NCBI GenBank assembly: GCA_049293015.1
Contig: JBATSB010000114.1
Span: forward strand, 1-64,000
Direction: 5' to 3'
Origin: UBA2330 sp049293015
GTDB lineage: Bacteria > Bacteroidota > Ignavibacteria > Tepidaquicellales > Tepidaquicellaceae
Length of the DNA: 64,000 bases
The notes under the pieces were generated by a model. The model was not told the origin of the DNA. It searched no databases and saw only the letters and a program-made list of their open reading frames with translations. Position 1 is the stretch's first letter. Every line of letters begins with the position of its first letter. The position numbers were made by a program, and so were the translations under genes. Positions 27,650-36,518 of the stretch are shown here, in pieces.

Positions 27650-29014
27650 TTACTTTTTACCGGCGACCTTATCAATAAGATATTGCGCCACTGCTGCAGC
27701 TTCTTTCGGCTTCAGACCCGGATTTGGCATCGGAGGATAGTCAGGATTTTTCTTTGTCGGATCTAAAATATAATTTGCAAGTTTTTTTACATCACCGTTA
27801 TATGCGGGAACAGTCTGAGCATAAGGAGGTCCGACGAGCTTGGTGTCAAAACTATGACATGCTGAACAGATCTTTGTATATATCTCTTCACCGTTTACTC
27901 CTTCAGTATTAATTGTTTTAGATTTCTTTTCTTTGTGCAGTTCTTCGGCTTTTAAATTAATCACTTCGAGATGTTTGAAGTTTGCAGTTCCAAATGCAGA
28001 CTGATTTTTCATTATAATAAATCCGCATGATAATATCACAAAATAGAATGCAGCTCCGATATATTTCATATCTGAATTTTTTATTACAGCATAAAGAAAG
28101 TTACATAAAAGAAGAAGAGATACAAAAGCTAAACCAGTATAAATAAATACCGGTCCGGATAAAGCTGAATTTGGAGTAAAATAAAAACTTAAGAATAAGA
28201 AAACAGGTGTAAGAGCTGCTCCAATAAATGCAATGTTACCTGCTATCTTTTTTACAAAATTTGAATATTCTTTATCCATATCATGCATACCTCCCTGCCA
28301 GCTGAAGAAAAAGAACAGGATCGCACTGCCTGTGATCGCAGCAGAAAGTACTAAGATGAAAAGAAAGTTTACATAAGTTGCGCCTGATAAAAATATCTGT
28401 GCAATGTTTTGAAAATCTTGAAATCTCTCAGAGAATTGCGCAATAGTTATACCGCCTGCAAAAAATAAAGCAGTTATTAGTAATAACACAAATCCGTATA
28501 AACCGGAATTTGAATTAGTGTTCATAATATCAAATTCGTAATCCGTCACATCCTCAGGAAGCTGTTTGTCAAGCTCATGTTTATCAATCCCTGCAATTCC
28601 TTTAAATGTCTCAATCAACGACTCGATCTGAAATGTATTCTGATAACTGTATATGAAATTAACGGCTATTGCAAGAAACAGAGTTGCAACAAACAGAAGA
28701 CTCACAGAGATCACCTTTACTTCGAATAATAACTGCGCATAACAAAATGTTATTGCAAGCAACGGAATAATTCCAAGTCCTACTCCTACAAATCTGTTTA
28801 TTGCAAGTTTATCGATCACATCTTTTGCAAATCTGATGAACAGTTTATTCTTCATCTTCCTTCCGTATGCATTAAAAATCACGGAGAAAGCCGTTCCGCC
28901 CATCAGCATTCCAAAGAATGGAATAAAAATAAGAAGCGACATGACAAGTATGATCTTCAGCAGTGATAGATGCTGTGTCGTTGCCGGTATAACCAATTTA
29001 TCTAAAAAATCCAT
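27650..29014 (-). CDS. Polytopic membrane protein with C-terminal cytochrome c domain
   Basis: A 454-residue protein with about nine or ten hydrophobic helices over residues 15-355 and a class I cytochrome c domain at the end, haem motif C-S-A-C-H with P-M-P-N-P-G as the likely methionine ligand region. The membrane part opens with L-L-K-I-I-L-V-M-S-L-L and F-F-G-M-L-M-G-G-T; I do not recognise its family. It is the last gene of the quinol-oxidase locus. It could carry electrons to or beside the oxidase, whose subunit II lacks a haem c. Confidence 0.65.
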   Translation of the reverse strand: MDFLDKLVIPATTQHLSLLKIILVMSLLIFIPFFGMLMGGTAFSVIFNAYGRKMKNKLFIRFAKDVIDKLAINRFVGVGLGIIPLLAITFCYAQLLFEVKVISVSLLFVATLFLAIAVNFIYSYQNTFQIESLIETFKGIAGIDKHELDKQLPEDVTDYEFDIMNTNSNSGLYGFVLLLITALFFAGGITIAQFSERFQDFQNIAQIFLSGATYVNFLFILVLSAAITGSAILFFFFSWQGGMHDMDKEYSNFVKKIAGNIAFIGAALTPVFLFLSFYFTPNSALSGPVFIYTGLAFVSLLLLCNFLYAVIKNSDMKYIGAAFYFVILSCGFIIMKNQSAFGTANFKHLEVINLKAEELHKEKKSKTINTEGVNGEEIYTKICSACHSFDTKLVGPPYAQTVPAYNGDVKKLANYILDPTKKNPDYPPMPNPGLKPKEAAAVAQYLIDKVAGKK

Positions 29015-29037
29015 TATTAATATTTATATTAAATTTC

Positions 29038-29889
29038 TTATTCTAAAAATAACTTTACAAGTTTGTCAACAGACAAAATTGTTATTATCAGTAATGTGAA
29101 TATATTTATACTTATGAACATTTCCTTAAAACTTTTTTTGTCTCCTGTCATATCAAGAAACTTTATGGATCTTGCAAACATCCATAAACACAGAATTGTC
29201 AGCAGAGCATTTGAAAAATAATAATTCAGTATTCCAAAAAAATTGATTGACAAAGCAACTGCAATCGTCAGCAGTATCCAGGTAAAAGTAATCTTGATCA
29301 GTTGTCTCTGTGACAGCATATTAGTAAGTGTAGGAAATCCGCCTTTGTCATAATCCTTTCCATACACAAGAAGCAATATCCAGAAGTGAGGGATCTGCCA
29401 GATAAAAAAGTATGCTCCGATCAGTAATATCTTATCGTCAGTCAGTGAACCTCCTGCTGCTGCCCATCCTGCCATCGGTGGTAATGCACCTACGAGCGAA
29501 CCGGGGATTATTGCAAGAGCCATTACTTTTTTCAATGGAGTATAAATTCCGTTATACCAAAAAAAAGTAAACAGACCAATATAAAGAGTTAGTAAACTTG
29601 ATTTAAAAAAGAGAACTGCAGAGCCCGCCAGTAAAAATGCAATTGAAACTGTTATGACAAATAAAGCTGACACACTTCCGGAAGGAATTGGTCTGCCTTT
29701 TGTTCTGTCCATCAGAATGTCTGTACCTCTTTCCTGATAATGATTCATTGCAGCTGCACCGCAAGCCAGTAAAAATATTCCGATCACAGGATATAGCGAA
29801 AATGAGCTGAGGTCATTCAGCGCTAGTATATATCCGAGCGATGTAGTCAAAGCTACAAGTATCGTAATTCTGATCTTCGTCAGTTCCAA
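29038..29889 (-). CDS. ctaB: Protohaem IX farnesyltransferase (haem O synthase)
   Basis: A 283-residue UbiA-superfamily enzyme with about eight helices. The prenyl-diphosphate site N-H-Y-Q-E-R-G-T-D-I-L-M-D-R-T-K-G-R-P and the second conserved loop A-L-P-P-M-A-G-W are visible. It farnesylates haem B to haem O for the oxidase encoded next door. No haem A synthase (CtaA) was found in the window. It lies 84 bp downstream of subunit II. Confidence 0.93.
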   Translation of the reverse strand: MELTKIRITILVALTTSLGYILALNDLSSFSLYPVIGIFLLACGAAAMNHYQERGTDILMDRTKGRPIPSGSVSALFVITVSIAFLLAGSAVLFFKSSLLTLYIGLFTFFWYNGIYTPLKKVMALAIIPGSLVGALPPMAGWAAAGGSLTDDKILLIGAYFFIWQIPHFWILLLVYGKDYDKGGFPTLTNMLSQRQLIKITFTWILLTIAVALSINFFGILNYYFSNALLTILCLWMFARSIKFLDMTGDKKSFKEMFISINIFTLLIITILSVDKLVKLFLE

Positions 29890-29972
29890 TATGGCTCTGG
29901 TACGGAATGCTAGTCCCGAACTTAAATGGATATCTTTTTTATATGTATCTGCTGTCTGAATTTTCTAAAAAT

Positions 29973-30761
29973 TTATTTTTTTGTAGAATCAGGTTTCTTA
30001 ACTTCTTTCAGATCAGTTGCAGGTGTTTCTTTTTTTACTGAATCAGTTTTAGTACCGGTCTTTACAGAATCTGTATTGGTTAATGCTTTACCTGTATCTG
30101 ATGCTGTATTACCTGCAGTCTTCAGAGAATCTTTCTTAACTGCAGCAGTATCAGTTTTTGGTTTTTCAGGAAGAATATTTTTCCAAATTTCAAACTGATC
30201 TTCGGGGATCACATTAATTGGAGCATACATATAAGAATGATTTAAGCCGCAGTATTCAGCACAGGCTGCATAGTATGTGCCCAGTTCATCTGTCCTTATC
30301 CATATATAATTAGGCGCACCGGGAACAACATCTTCTTTTACTCTAAAGTGTGGAAGATAAAAACTGTGTAGTACGTCATTTGAAGAAAGCTCAAACTTAA
30401 TATTCTTATTATGCGGAAGATTAACAGTATCGGATTTCTTACCATTGTCATACTCAAATGTCCATTTCCACATCTGTCCGGTAACCTTTACCACCATTGC
30501 ATCTTTGGGAACATCACGCATATTTACAAATCCGTCCCAACTTATATAAAACAAATACAGAACTATTATAATTGGAACTATTGTCCAGATGACTTCTATG
30601 GTAGTATTTCCCTCAATATTAGAAGGGATAGGATTTCTTTTTCTGCTATATTTAAATAAAAAATACAACATTGCCACTGTTATCACCAGCAGCAGTATTA
30701 TTGATATACCTGTGATTATCCAAAAGGTAGTATCAACTTCATTTATTATACTTGGTCTCAT
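29973..30761 (-). CDS. coxB: Cytochrome c oxidase subunit II
   Basis: A 262-residue protein with two N-terminal helices (about 14-36, 53-75) and the periplasmic cupredoxin domain carrying the CuA site: C-A-E-Y-C-G-L-N-H-S-Y-M, with the upstream histidine in L-H-S-F-Y-L-P. No C-terminal cytochrome c is fused, unlike caa3 oxidases; instead the last 60 residues form a low-complexity T/K/D/S tail with repeated D-S-V-K / D-S-L-K motifs. So electrons must come from a separate cytochrome c. Confidence 0.93.
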   Translation of the reverse strand: MRPSIINEVDTTFWIITGISIILLLVITVAMLYFLFKYSRKRNPIPSNIEGNTTIEVIWTIVPIIIVLYLFYISWDGFVNMRDVPKDAMVVKVTGQMWKWTFEYDNGKKSDTVNLPHNKNIKFELSSNDVLHSFYLPHFRVKEDVVPGAPNYIWIRTDELGTYYAACAEYCGLNHSYMYAPINVIPEDQFEIWKNILPEKPKTDTAAVKKDSLKTAGNTASDTGKALTNTDSVKTGTKTDSVKKETPATDLKEVKKPDSTKK

Positions 30762-30833
30762 AATTTAAAATCTGTTTATATCTGAATAAATATTCATTAA
30801 AAATCTGGATTGTTTTCTTTATCAATATCTGAA

Positions 30834-31178
30834 TTAATATCTAAATGTCAGATCAAAGAATGTTAAAATTAAAACTACTATAAATATCAGTATGCAGACT
30901 CCTACAAATATTTTAAATACCTTATTGTCAAACTTCAGGTGCATAAAGAAATTTATCACAAACATAGTTTTAACAGTTGCAATGATCAAAGCTACTGTAA
31001 GTGCGAGACTGCCGAGGTCAATTCCGGCAACTGCAACTGTGATGGAAGTCAGCGAAAGCAGTCCTATCCATACGAGTATATTTATACCATAACTCGGATG
31101 ATGCGCTACGGCGATGTGACCGTCATCGTGTTCAGAATGTTCTGAGTGTGAAGATTGATCGGAATTGTGATTACTCAT
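30834..31178 (-). CDS. coxD: Cytochrome c oxidase subunit IV family protein
   Basis: A 114-residue protein with a histidine/serine-rich N-terminus (H-S-E-H-S-E-H-D-D-G-H) and three hydrophobic helices, with the T-V-K-T-M-F-V-I-N-F-F-M-H-L-K-F-D motif of prokaryotic COX4/CyoD-like subunits. It lies between subunits III and II and is thought to stabilise the complex. The N-terminal histidines might also bind metal (inference). Confidence 0.82.
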   Translation of the reverse strand: MSNHNSDQSSHSEHSEHDDGHIAVAHHPSYGINILVWIGLLSLTSITVAVAGIDLGSLALTVALIIATVKTMFVINFFMHLKFDNKVFKIFVGVCILIFIVVLILTFFDLTFRY

Positions 31179-31202
31179 CTTTATTATTTTTTAAAATTAT
31201 CA

Positions 31203-31841
31203 TTAATGAATTAAATAAAATAACGGGAACAGGAAAATCCAGATAATATCTACAAGGTGCCAGTAAAGACCGGAATTTTCGAGCTTCTGAAAATTCGTCG
31301 CTGTTATAACATCTTTTTTTATCTGCCACATTACGAATCCTATAAAAGCCAGACCAACTATAATGTGCAGTCCGTGAAGACCAGTCATTACATAATACAA
31401 TCCAAAATACATTACTTCACCTTCAGACATATCCTGAAGTGCAGGTCCTTGTGGATAAATACCGTGATGGAATTTTGCACCCCACTCAAAATATTTATTT
31501 ACAAGAAAAATTAATCCGCAGAATACCGTTACCCAAAGAAAAAATAAGCACAGCTTTTTATTATTCTTCTGTAATGCAACTATACCCAGTACAACCGTTA
31601 AGCTGCTGGTAAGAAGAATAACCGTATTTATTGCTCCCATGAATACATCAAGTTCACCGGCTGCTACTACAAATCCATCTGCATAAATGAACCTGTAACT
31701 TGCATAGAGAATGAATAGTCCTCCAAAGAGAAGTACCTCTGTGAATAGGAAAAGCCACATACCCATTTTGGATCCAAAGTCATCCCTGTGTATATGGACT
31801 TCGTGGATCTCCTGTTCTGCTGTGTCAGCGTTATAACTCAA
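31203..31841 (-). CDS. coxC: Cytochrome c oxidase subunit III
   Basis: A 212-residue protein with five hydrophobic helices, the short form of subunit III: M-G-M-W-L-F-L-F-T-E-V-L-L-F-G near the N-terminus, G-L-H-G-L-H-I-I-V-G and W-H-L-V-D-I-I-W-I-F-L-F-P at the end. It is a structural subunit that keeps the proton pathway active. Its start overlaps the subunit I stop by 4 nt (ATGA). Confidence 0.94.
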   Translation of the reverse strand: MSYNADTAEQEIHEVHIHRDDFGSKMGMWLFLFTEVLLFGGLFILYASYRFIYADGFVVAAGELDVFMGAINTVILLTSSLTVVLGIVALQKNNKKLCLFFLWVTVFCGLIFLVNKYFEWGAKFHHGIYPQGPALQDMSEGEVMYFGLYYVMTGLHGLHIIVGLAFIGFVMWQIKKDVITATNFQKLENSGLYWHLVDIIWIFLFPLFYLIH

Positions 31842-33499
31842 TTTGATACCTCCTGTCTGTCCTGTTTGTGAATGTAAGAATGGTCATAAGGACCGGTTGT
31901 CACTGTTGGGATTTCATCATAATTTTCAAGCGGTGGAGGAGACGGTACAGTCCATTCGAGAGTAGTTCCTCCCCATGGATTATCTTCAGTACACTTCTTT
32001 CCGTTCCAGATTCCGTTGATCAGATTATATGCCATTAATAAAATTCCTGATACAAGTATCCATGATCCTACTGTTGAAATAATATGATATATCTGAAATT
32101 CCGGCAGATAATCATAATATCTTCTCGGCATTCCCATATAACCCATAATAAACATCGGGAAATAAAGAGTATTAAATCCGATTGCTATCCAGTAAGCGGT
32201 AACTTTTGCCACTTTTTCATTATACATTTTCCCAAACATCTTAGGGAACCAATAATGCAGTGCTGCAAAGAATATAATTCCCATTCCTCCAAACATCACA
32301 TAGTGAAAGTGTGCCACCACATAATAAGTATCAGTCAGATGCAGATCTACATTCAAAGCGCCAAGCATTAGACCTGTAAGACCTCCTATTGAAAATATAA
32401 AAATAAAGATCATTGTAAAAAGCATAGGTGCAGTCATTTCTATCGAACCTTTATAAAGTGTCGCCACCCAGTTAAAAACTTTTATCCCCGAAGGCAGTGC
32501 AACAAAAAATGTTAGTAAAGAAAATATTACTCTTGATGTGTCGCTGATTCCGCTTGAGAACATATGATGTCCCCATACAAGATATCCGACGAGTGCAATT
32601 GCAAGACTGGAAATAGCGATCGGCACATATCCGAAGATCGGCTTCTTTGCAAATGTCGGTATGATCTCAGACACGACACCCATCGCAGGCAGTATCATAA
32701 TGTAAACTGCCGGATGAGAATATATCCAGAATAAGTGCTGATACAAAAGCGGATCACCGCCAAGTGCCGGATCAAATACTCCGATTCCAAAAGCTCTTTC
32801 AAGTATTACAAGTAAAAGAGTGATTCCAATCACTGGTGTTGCAAGTACCTGAATCCATGAAGTCGCGTAGATCGACCATACAAACAGCGGCATTCTGAAC
32901 CATGTCATTCCCGGACATCTCAGTCTGTGAATGGTAGTTAGAAAATTCAGTCCGGTAAGAATAGAAGAGAATCCGAGTATAAATGCTGCAAAGACAGATA
33001 TGGAAACGTTTGTAGTAGTCCTGATACTGTAAGGCGCATAAAATGTCCAGCCCGTATCAGCTATTCCCGACCCTATAAAGAGTGAAAAAATTGCCAGTCC
33101 TCCGCCTATCATATAAAGATACCAGGACATCAGGTTCAGTTTTGGAAACTGAACGTCCTTTGCGCCAAGCTGTATCGGTAGTATAAAGTTTCCGAATACC
33201 GCAGGCACTCCGGGAATTATAAAAAGAAAGATCATGATCACGCCGTGAAGAGTAAAAAATGAGTTATAAGTCTGTGCACTCATAATCGTCTCGCCTGGTG
33301 TAAGCATTTCAAGTCTCATCAAAAAGCCGATCGTCATCGCAGACAAAAAGAAAACCGTCATCGCAGACAGATACATCAGCCCTATCCTCTTATGATCGGT
33401 CGTAAACAACCAGGACATTATCCCTTTATGCTTCGTCCTGACATGATAAAAATCAACTTCAGCCGCCTTTTTAGGAACAGCTATAGTTCCGTTAGCCAT
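31838..33499 (-). CDS. coxA: Cytochrome c oxidase subunit I, A2 type
   Basis: A 553-residue haem-copper oxidase subunit with twelve helices. Haem and CuB ligands appear in T-L-H-G-V-I-M, Y-S-H-P-A-V-Y, G-H-H-M-F-S-S-G and V-A-H-F-H-Y-V-M-F-G. The D-channel glutamate of A1 enzymes (H-P-E-V) is alanine here, while Y-S precedes the histidine: the Y-S-H-P pattern of type A2 oxidases such as that of Rhodothermus. It reduces oxygen to water and pumps protons. It follows SCO in transcription. Confidence 0.95.
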   Translation of the reverse strand: MANGTIAVPKKAAEVDFYHVRTKHKGIMSWLFTTDHKRIGLMYLSAMTVFFLSAMTIGFLMRLEMLTPGETIMSAQTYNSFFTLHGVIMIFLFIIPGVPAVFGNFILPIQLGAKDVQFPKLNLMSWYLYMIGGGLAIFSLFIGSGIADTGWTFYAPYSIRTTTNVSISVFAAFILGFSSILTGLNFLTTIHRLRCPGMTWFRMPLFVWSIYATSWIQVLATPVIGITLLLVILERAFGIGVFDPALGGDPLLYQHLFWIYSHPAVYIMILPAMGVVSEIIPTFAKKPIFGYVPIAISSLAIALVGYLVWGHHMFSSGISDTSRVIFSLLTFFVALPSGIKVFNWVATLYKGSIEMTAPMLFTMIFIFIFSIGGLTGLMLGALNVDLHLTDTYYVVAHFHYVMFGGMGIIFFAALHYWFPKMFGKMYNEKVAKVTAYWIAIGFNTLYFPMFIMGYMGMPRRYYDYLPEFQIYHIISTVGSWILVSGILLMAYNLINGIWNGKKCTEDNPWGGTTLEWTVPSPPPLENYDEIPTVTTGPYDHSYIHKQDRQEVSN

Positions 33500-33506
33500 A
33501 AATTAT

Positions 33507-34310
33507 TTAAGTATTTTGTAAATTTGTTTTTTTCTTTTTTAATGTAAGATATCCTACAAATATTCCGAGCAGAAGAAGTATCCCTCCGCCTGCTATTCTT
33601 GTTACATTTAGAACATATTTCCTGCCTGCAGGATCATAACTGAAACACATCTTTACTATCTTCGAAATAGTCGGAACAGATTTTCCTTCCGCTGCTTCAG
33701 TCACAGCCATCTTCAGATCAAATGGAAGATAGTCCGTGCCGTATAAATATCTGATCACTTTTCCGTCAGGGGATATCATGATAAGTGAAGCTCCATGCAT
33801 GAAATCATTTCCCTGTCTTGCAAATTTAAATCCGACTGCATCTGTGATCTTATGAATGTTAGCACTGTCTCCGCTGAGAAATCTCCATGACTCCGGAGAT
33901 ATTTTCTTATCCAAAGAACTCAGGTATGTTTCTTTCTTCCCTGCTGCCAATTTAAAATCTTCAGTATGATCAAAACTGATCGTGACAATATCGTAATCAA
34001 TACCCGGCTCAATGTCCGCCTGATCTATCACTTTTGTAAGTCCGTTTAGAAGAGGAGTGCAAATCCCCGGACATCTGAAATATACAAATGAAAAGACAGT
34101 CGGCTTATTGATCAGACTTTTTAAATTTACCGGATTGCCATTCTCATCATTTAACATCACATCATCTGGTATGTAATCACCTAATTTTTCCCTGATTCCT
34201 ATATCAGGTAATTCTGTCTTTTCACCTTCACTCTCCTGCGAAAATAAATTGCCGTTTATCACAGGGAATAAAATGCATATAAATAAAAAACTAATTATTA
34301 ATTTTTTCAT
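33507..34310 (-). CDS. SCO1/SenC family copper chaperone
   Basis: A 267-residue thioredoxin-fold protein with an N-terminal signal (about 1-24), the copper motif R-C-P-G-I-C-T-P (CxxxC), the conserved histidine in F-M-H-G-A-S, and a C-terminal hydrophobic helix (about 235-253) that would anchor it. SCO proteins deliver copper to CuA of subunit II. It sits just upstream of coxA in the transcript. Confidence 0.92.
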   Translation of the reverse strand: MKKLIISFLFICILFPVINGNLFSQESEGEKTELPDIGIREKLGDYIPDDVMLNDENGNPVNLKSLINKPTVFSFVYFRCPGICTPLLNGLTKVIDQADIEPGIDYDIVTISFDHTEDFKLAAGKKETYLSSLDKKISPESWRFLSGDSANIHKITDAVGFKFARQGNDFMHGASLIMISPDGKVIRYLYGTDYLPFDLKMAVTEAAEGKSVPTISKIVKMCFSYDPAGRKYVLNVTRIAGGGILLLLGIFVGYLTLKKKKTNLQNT

Positions 34311-34324
34311 AACACTTAATTTGG

Positions 34325-35278
34325 TCAGACCTTATTCACTAAGAACAGGGTTCTGAGATATTTCCAGACCGTTTCGGAATCCGCTGCGGAGAGCTGATAC
34401 ACATCACCTTTGAATCCTTTATCCAAAGGATCGGTCTTTAAAAAATTCACAAACTCTTCATTACTTGTCGCCCATTTCATATCGTTAGCAAGTGATAACA
34501 TTGCTTTATTTTTATCGGAAATTATTTTATCAAGAATTACTACAGCCGAATCACTTTTGTCCAATTCTAATTTTATCAATATCTTGCTAAGATCATTTTT
34601 TAAAGTATCTTCCTCGAGCACCATCAGATCCATTGCAAGCTCGACAGGTATCTGATTCGCGGCTTTTACGCCTGTAGCAAGACTGTATTTCTCATCAAGC
34701 TTCTTAAGTTCTTCAGGTGAATCCTGTGGATAAAGCGGATTGAAAGTCCTTATATATTGAATGACTGCAAACCTGTCTTTTGGATTTAGTGTACTGAAAC
34801 TTGCCATTCCTGTATTTGGAATTCCTTCCTGAAGTGTGACATACATCTGTGAAACTGTCTGTCCGTTTTTCCATGTCTGCTTTGTTGGTTCGGCAAAATC
34901 TCTCGGCGGAGGATTTAGTGAAGTTCCTGCAGGTCCATTACCCTGTCCTGTTTCACCATGACAGCTCTGACAGCTTGCTGCGTAAATATCTTTTCCCTGT
35001 GAAACTAGATCAGGTGACGGAGTGCTGAAAAATATCACATCCACCGGCGGAGTCATAGTTCCTTTATTTACAGGCAGCGGAACTCTCATGTTTGTATCTG
35101 CCGATAAAAGACCCGGCGCTGTAAAGAGTTTATTATAATCAAGCGTGCTGACGTATTTCGCGCCGAGCATTACTATGAAAACAAGCAGCAGCATATAAAG
35201 CACGCCGTAGAACTTTTCCATGTCGCGGAAAATGTCGTATATGTTGAATTTACCTTTGCTGTTATTATTGTGTGACAC
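34325..35278 (-). CDS. Membrane-anchored monohaem cytochrome c
   Basis: A 317-residue protein: cytoplasmic start, one helix at about 25-45, then a periplasmic cytochrome c with C-Q-S-C-H (near residue 103) and a G-M-A-S-F-S ligand loop, and a charged helical C-terminal third of about 130 residues with no second haem. It lies between actF and SCO, 26 bp after actF. It is a candidate for carrying electrons from Alternative Complex III to the oxidase; the C-terminal extension is unrecognised. Confidence 0.82.
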   Translation of the reverse strand: MSHNNNSKGKFNIYDIFRDMEKFYGVLYMLLLVFIVMLGAKYVSTLDYNKLFTAPGLLSADTNMRVPLPVNKGTMTPPVDVIFFSTPSPDLVSQGKDIYAASCQSCHGETGQGNGPAGTSLNPPPRDFAEPTKQTWKNGQTVSQMYVTLQEGIPNTGMASFSTLNPKDRFAVIQYIRTFNPLYPQDSPEELKKLDEKYSLATGVKAANQIPVELAMDLMVLEEDTLKNDLSKILIKLELDKSDSAVVILDKIISDKNKAMLSLANDMKWATSNEEFVNFLKTDPLDKGFKGDVYQLSAADSETVWKYLRTLFLVNKV

Positions 35279-35303
35279 TTTATAAAATTAAAGTTCTTAA
35301 AAA

Positions 35304-36476
35304 TTAATTTAAATGAAAATTTAAACCCGCTTCAAGCTTTGGATCACCAACAGGTACAAGGTTGGACTTGGCAGCTCGCATTCTGAATACAGTTATTATC
35401 AGTCCAAATGCAAACATCAGAAATCCGAGTTCGCTCCAGCCAAATACAAATCCTTCTGTAAAATAGCTTGGCATTATTATCCAGTAAAGATCATATGCAT
35501 GTGCAAACAGCAGCCATATCGAAATTATTGTAAGCAGCTTCGGCTTTACTTTCGAACTCCTTGGCAGCAATACCAAAAACGGTATTACAAAATGAACAAA
35601 GATCAGACCGATCGAGAAATAAGTCCAGCTTCCTTTCATTCTCATCATTATCCAGAATGTCTCTTCAGGAATATCTGCATACCAGATCAGCATGTACTGT
35701 GAAAATCCGATGTATGCCCAGAAAACATTGAAGCCAAACAGCAGTGTCGCAAAGCTGTAATAATTATTGTCCTTTATATTGCTAACAAGATAGCCGTTCT
35801 CATTGAGCTGTACCGAACAAAAAGTACCGGCTGCAAATGCTGCTACCATTGTACCTGCAAAATAGTAAACTCCGAACATTGTCGAAAACCAATGATACTC
35901 AAGACTCATCATCCAGTCTATTGCAATAAAGGTGATAGTGAACATAAATAATATCGCAAATGCCGCTGAAAATTTTATGCTCTGCTTTGTCAGCAATGGG
36001 TCTCTTGTGTCGTCCTGCTTCAGAGAATTTCTGATAAAGAGAAAATAAAATACTACCCAGATCAATAATATTATCGCTGTCCTTATTAAAAAGAATGGGA
36101 CATTCAAGTAGGCAGATTTTGCCTGCAGCAGCGGATCATTTAAAAGAGTCTCCTCATGCGTCCAGTGAAAAAGATCATGCATTCCGAATATGAGCGGAAT
36201 GACAAGTAACACAAGGAGCGGTATTAGCGCTGCAAGAAATTCAGATATTCTTCTGAACGGCGTACTCCATGTCGCACCGACGAGATATTCAAGTGCTACC
36301 AATGCCAGCGAACCGACACCAATGCTCACTAAGAACATATACATCCAGAGATAATCAAAAAATGCTCTGTGCGTATCCGTTACAAACGTTAATACCACGA
36401 GTACAAGACCGATCCCGAGAAGTCCGGTTCCGAGTTTTGTAATAATTGGCGGTAAAGGTTTTTTAGTATAGTCCAT
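35304..36476 (-). CDS. actF: Alternative Complex III subunit ActF
   Basis: A 390-residue integral membrane protein with about ten helices and no cofactor motifs. Features: W-M-Y-M-F-L-V-S-I-G-V-G, H-D-L-F-H-W-T, a long M-M-S-L-E-Y-H-W-F-S-T-M-F segment and W-A-Y-I-G-F-S-Q-Y-M-L-I-W-Y. These match the ActF subunit, a shortened relative of ActC. It contributes to the quinol-oxidising membrane arm. Placement after actDE is as in Rhodothermus and Flavobacterium operons. Confidence 0.9.
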   Translation of the reverse strand: MDYTKKPLPPIITKLGTGLLGIGLVLVVLTFVTDTHRAFFDYLWMYMFLVSIGVGSLALVALEYLVGATWSTPFRRISEFLAALIPLLVLLVIPLIFGMHDLFHWTHEETLLNDPLLQAKSAYLNVPFFLIRTAIILLIWVVFYFLFIRNSLKQDDTRDPLLTKQSIKFSAAFAILFMFTITFIAIDWMMSLEYHWFSTMFGVYYFAGTMVAAFAAGTFCSVQLNENGYLVSNIKDNNYYSFATLLFGFNVFWAYIGFSQYMLIWYADIPEETFWIMMRMKGSWTYFSIGLIFVHFVIPFLVLLPRSSKVKPKLLTIISIWLLFAHAYDLYWIIMPSYFTEGFVFGWSELGFLMFAFGLIITVFRMRAAKSNLVPVGDPKLEAGLNFHLN

Positions 36477-36518
36477 TAAAAATTATAATATAAAATAATT
36501 CAAATACTTTTTATAAAT

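Noticed and set aside
29926..30198. Plus-strand open frame of 90 codons
   Set aside because: It is antisense to the low-complexity tail of oxidase subunit II, which produces repetitive reading frames on both strands.
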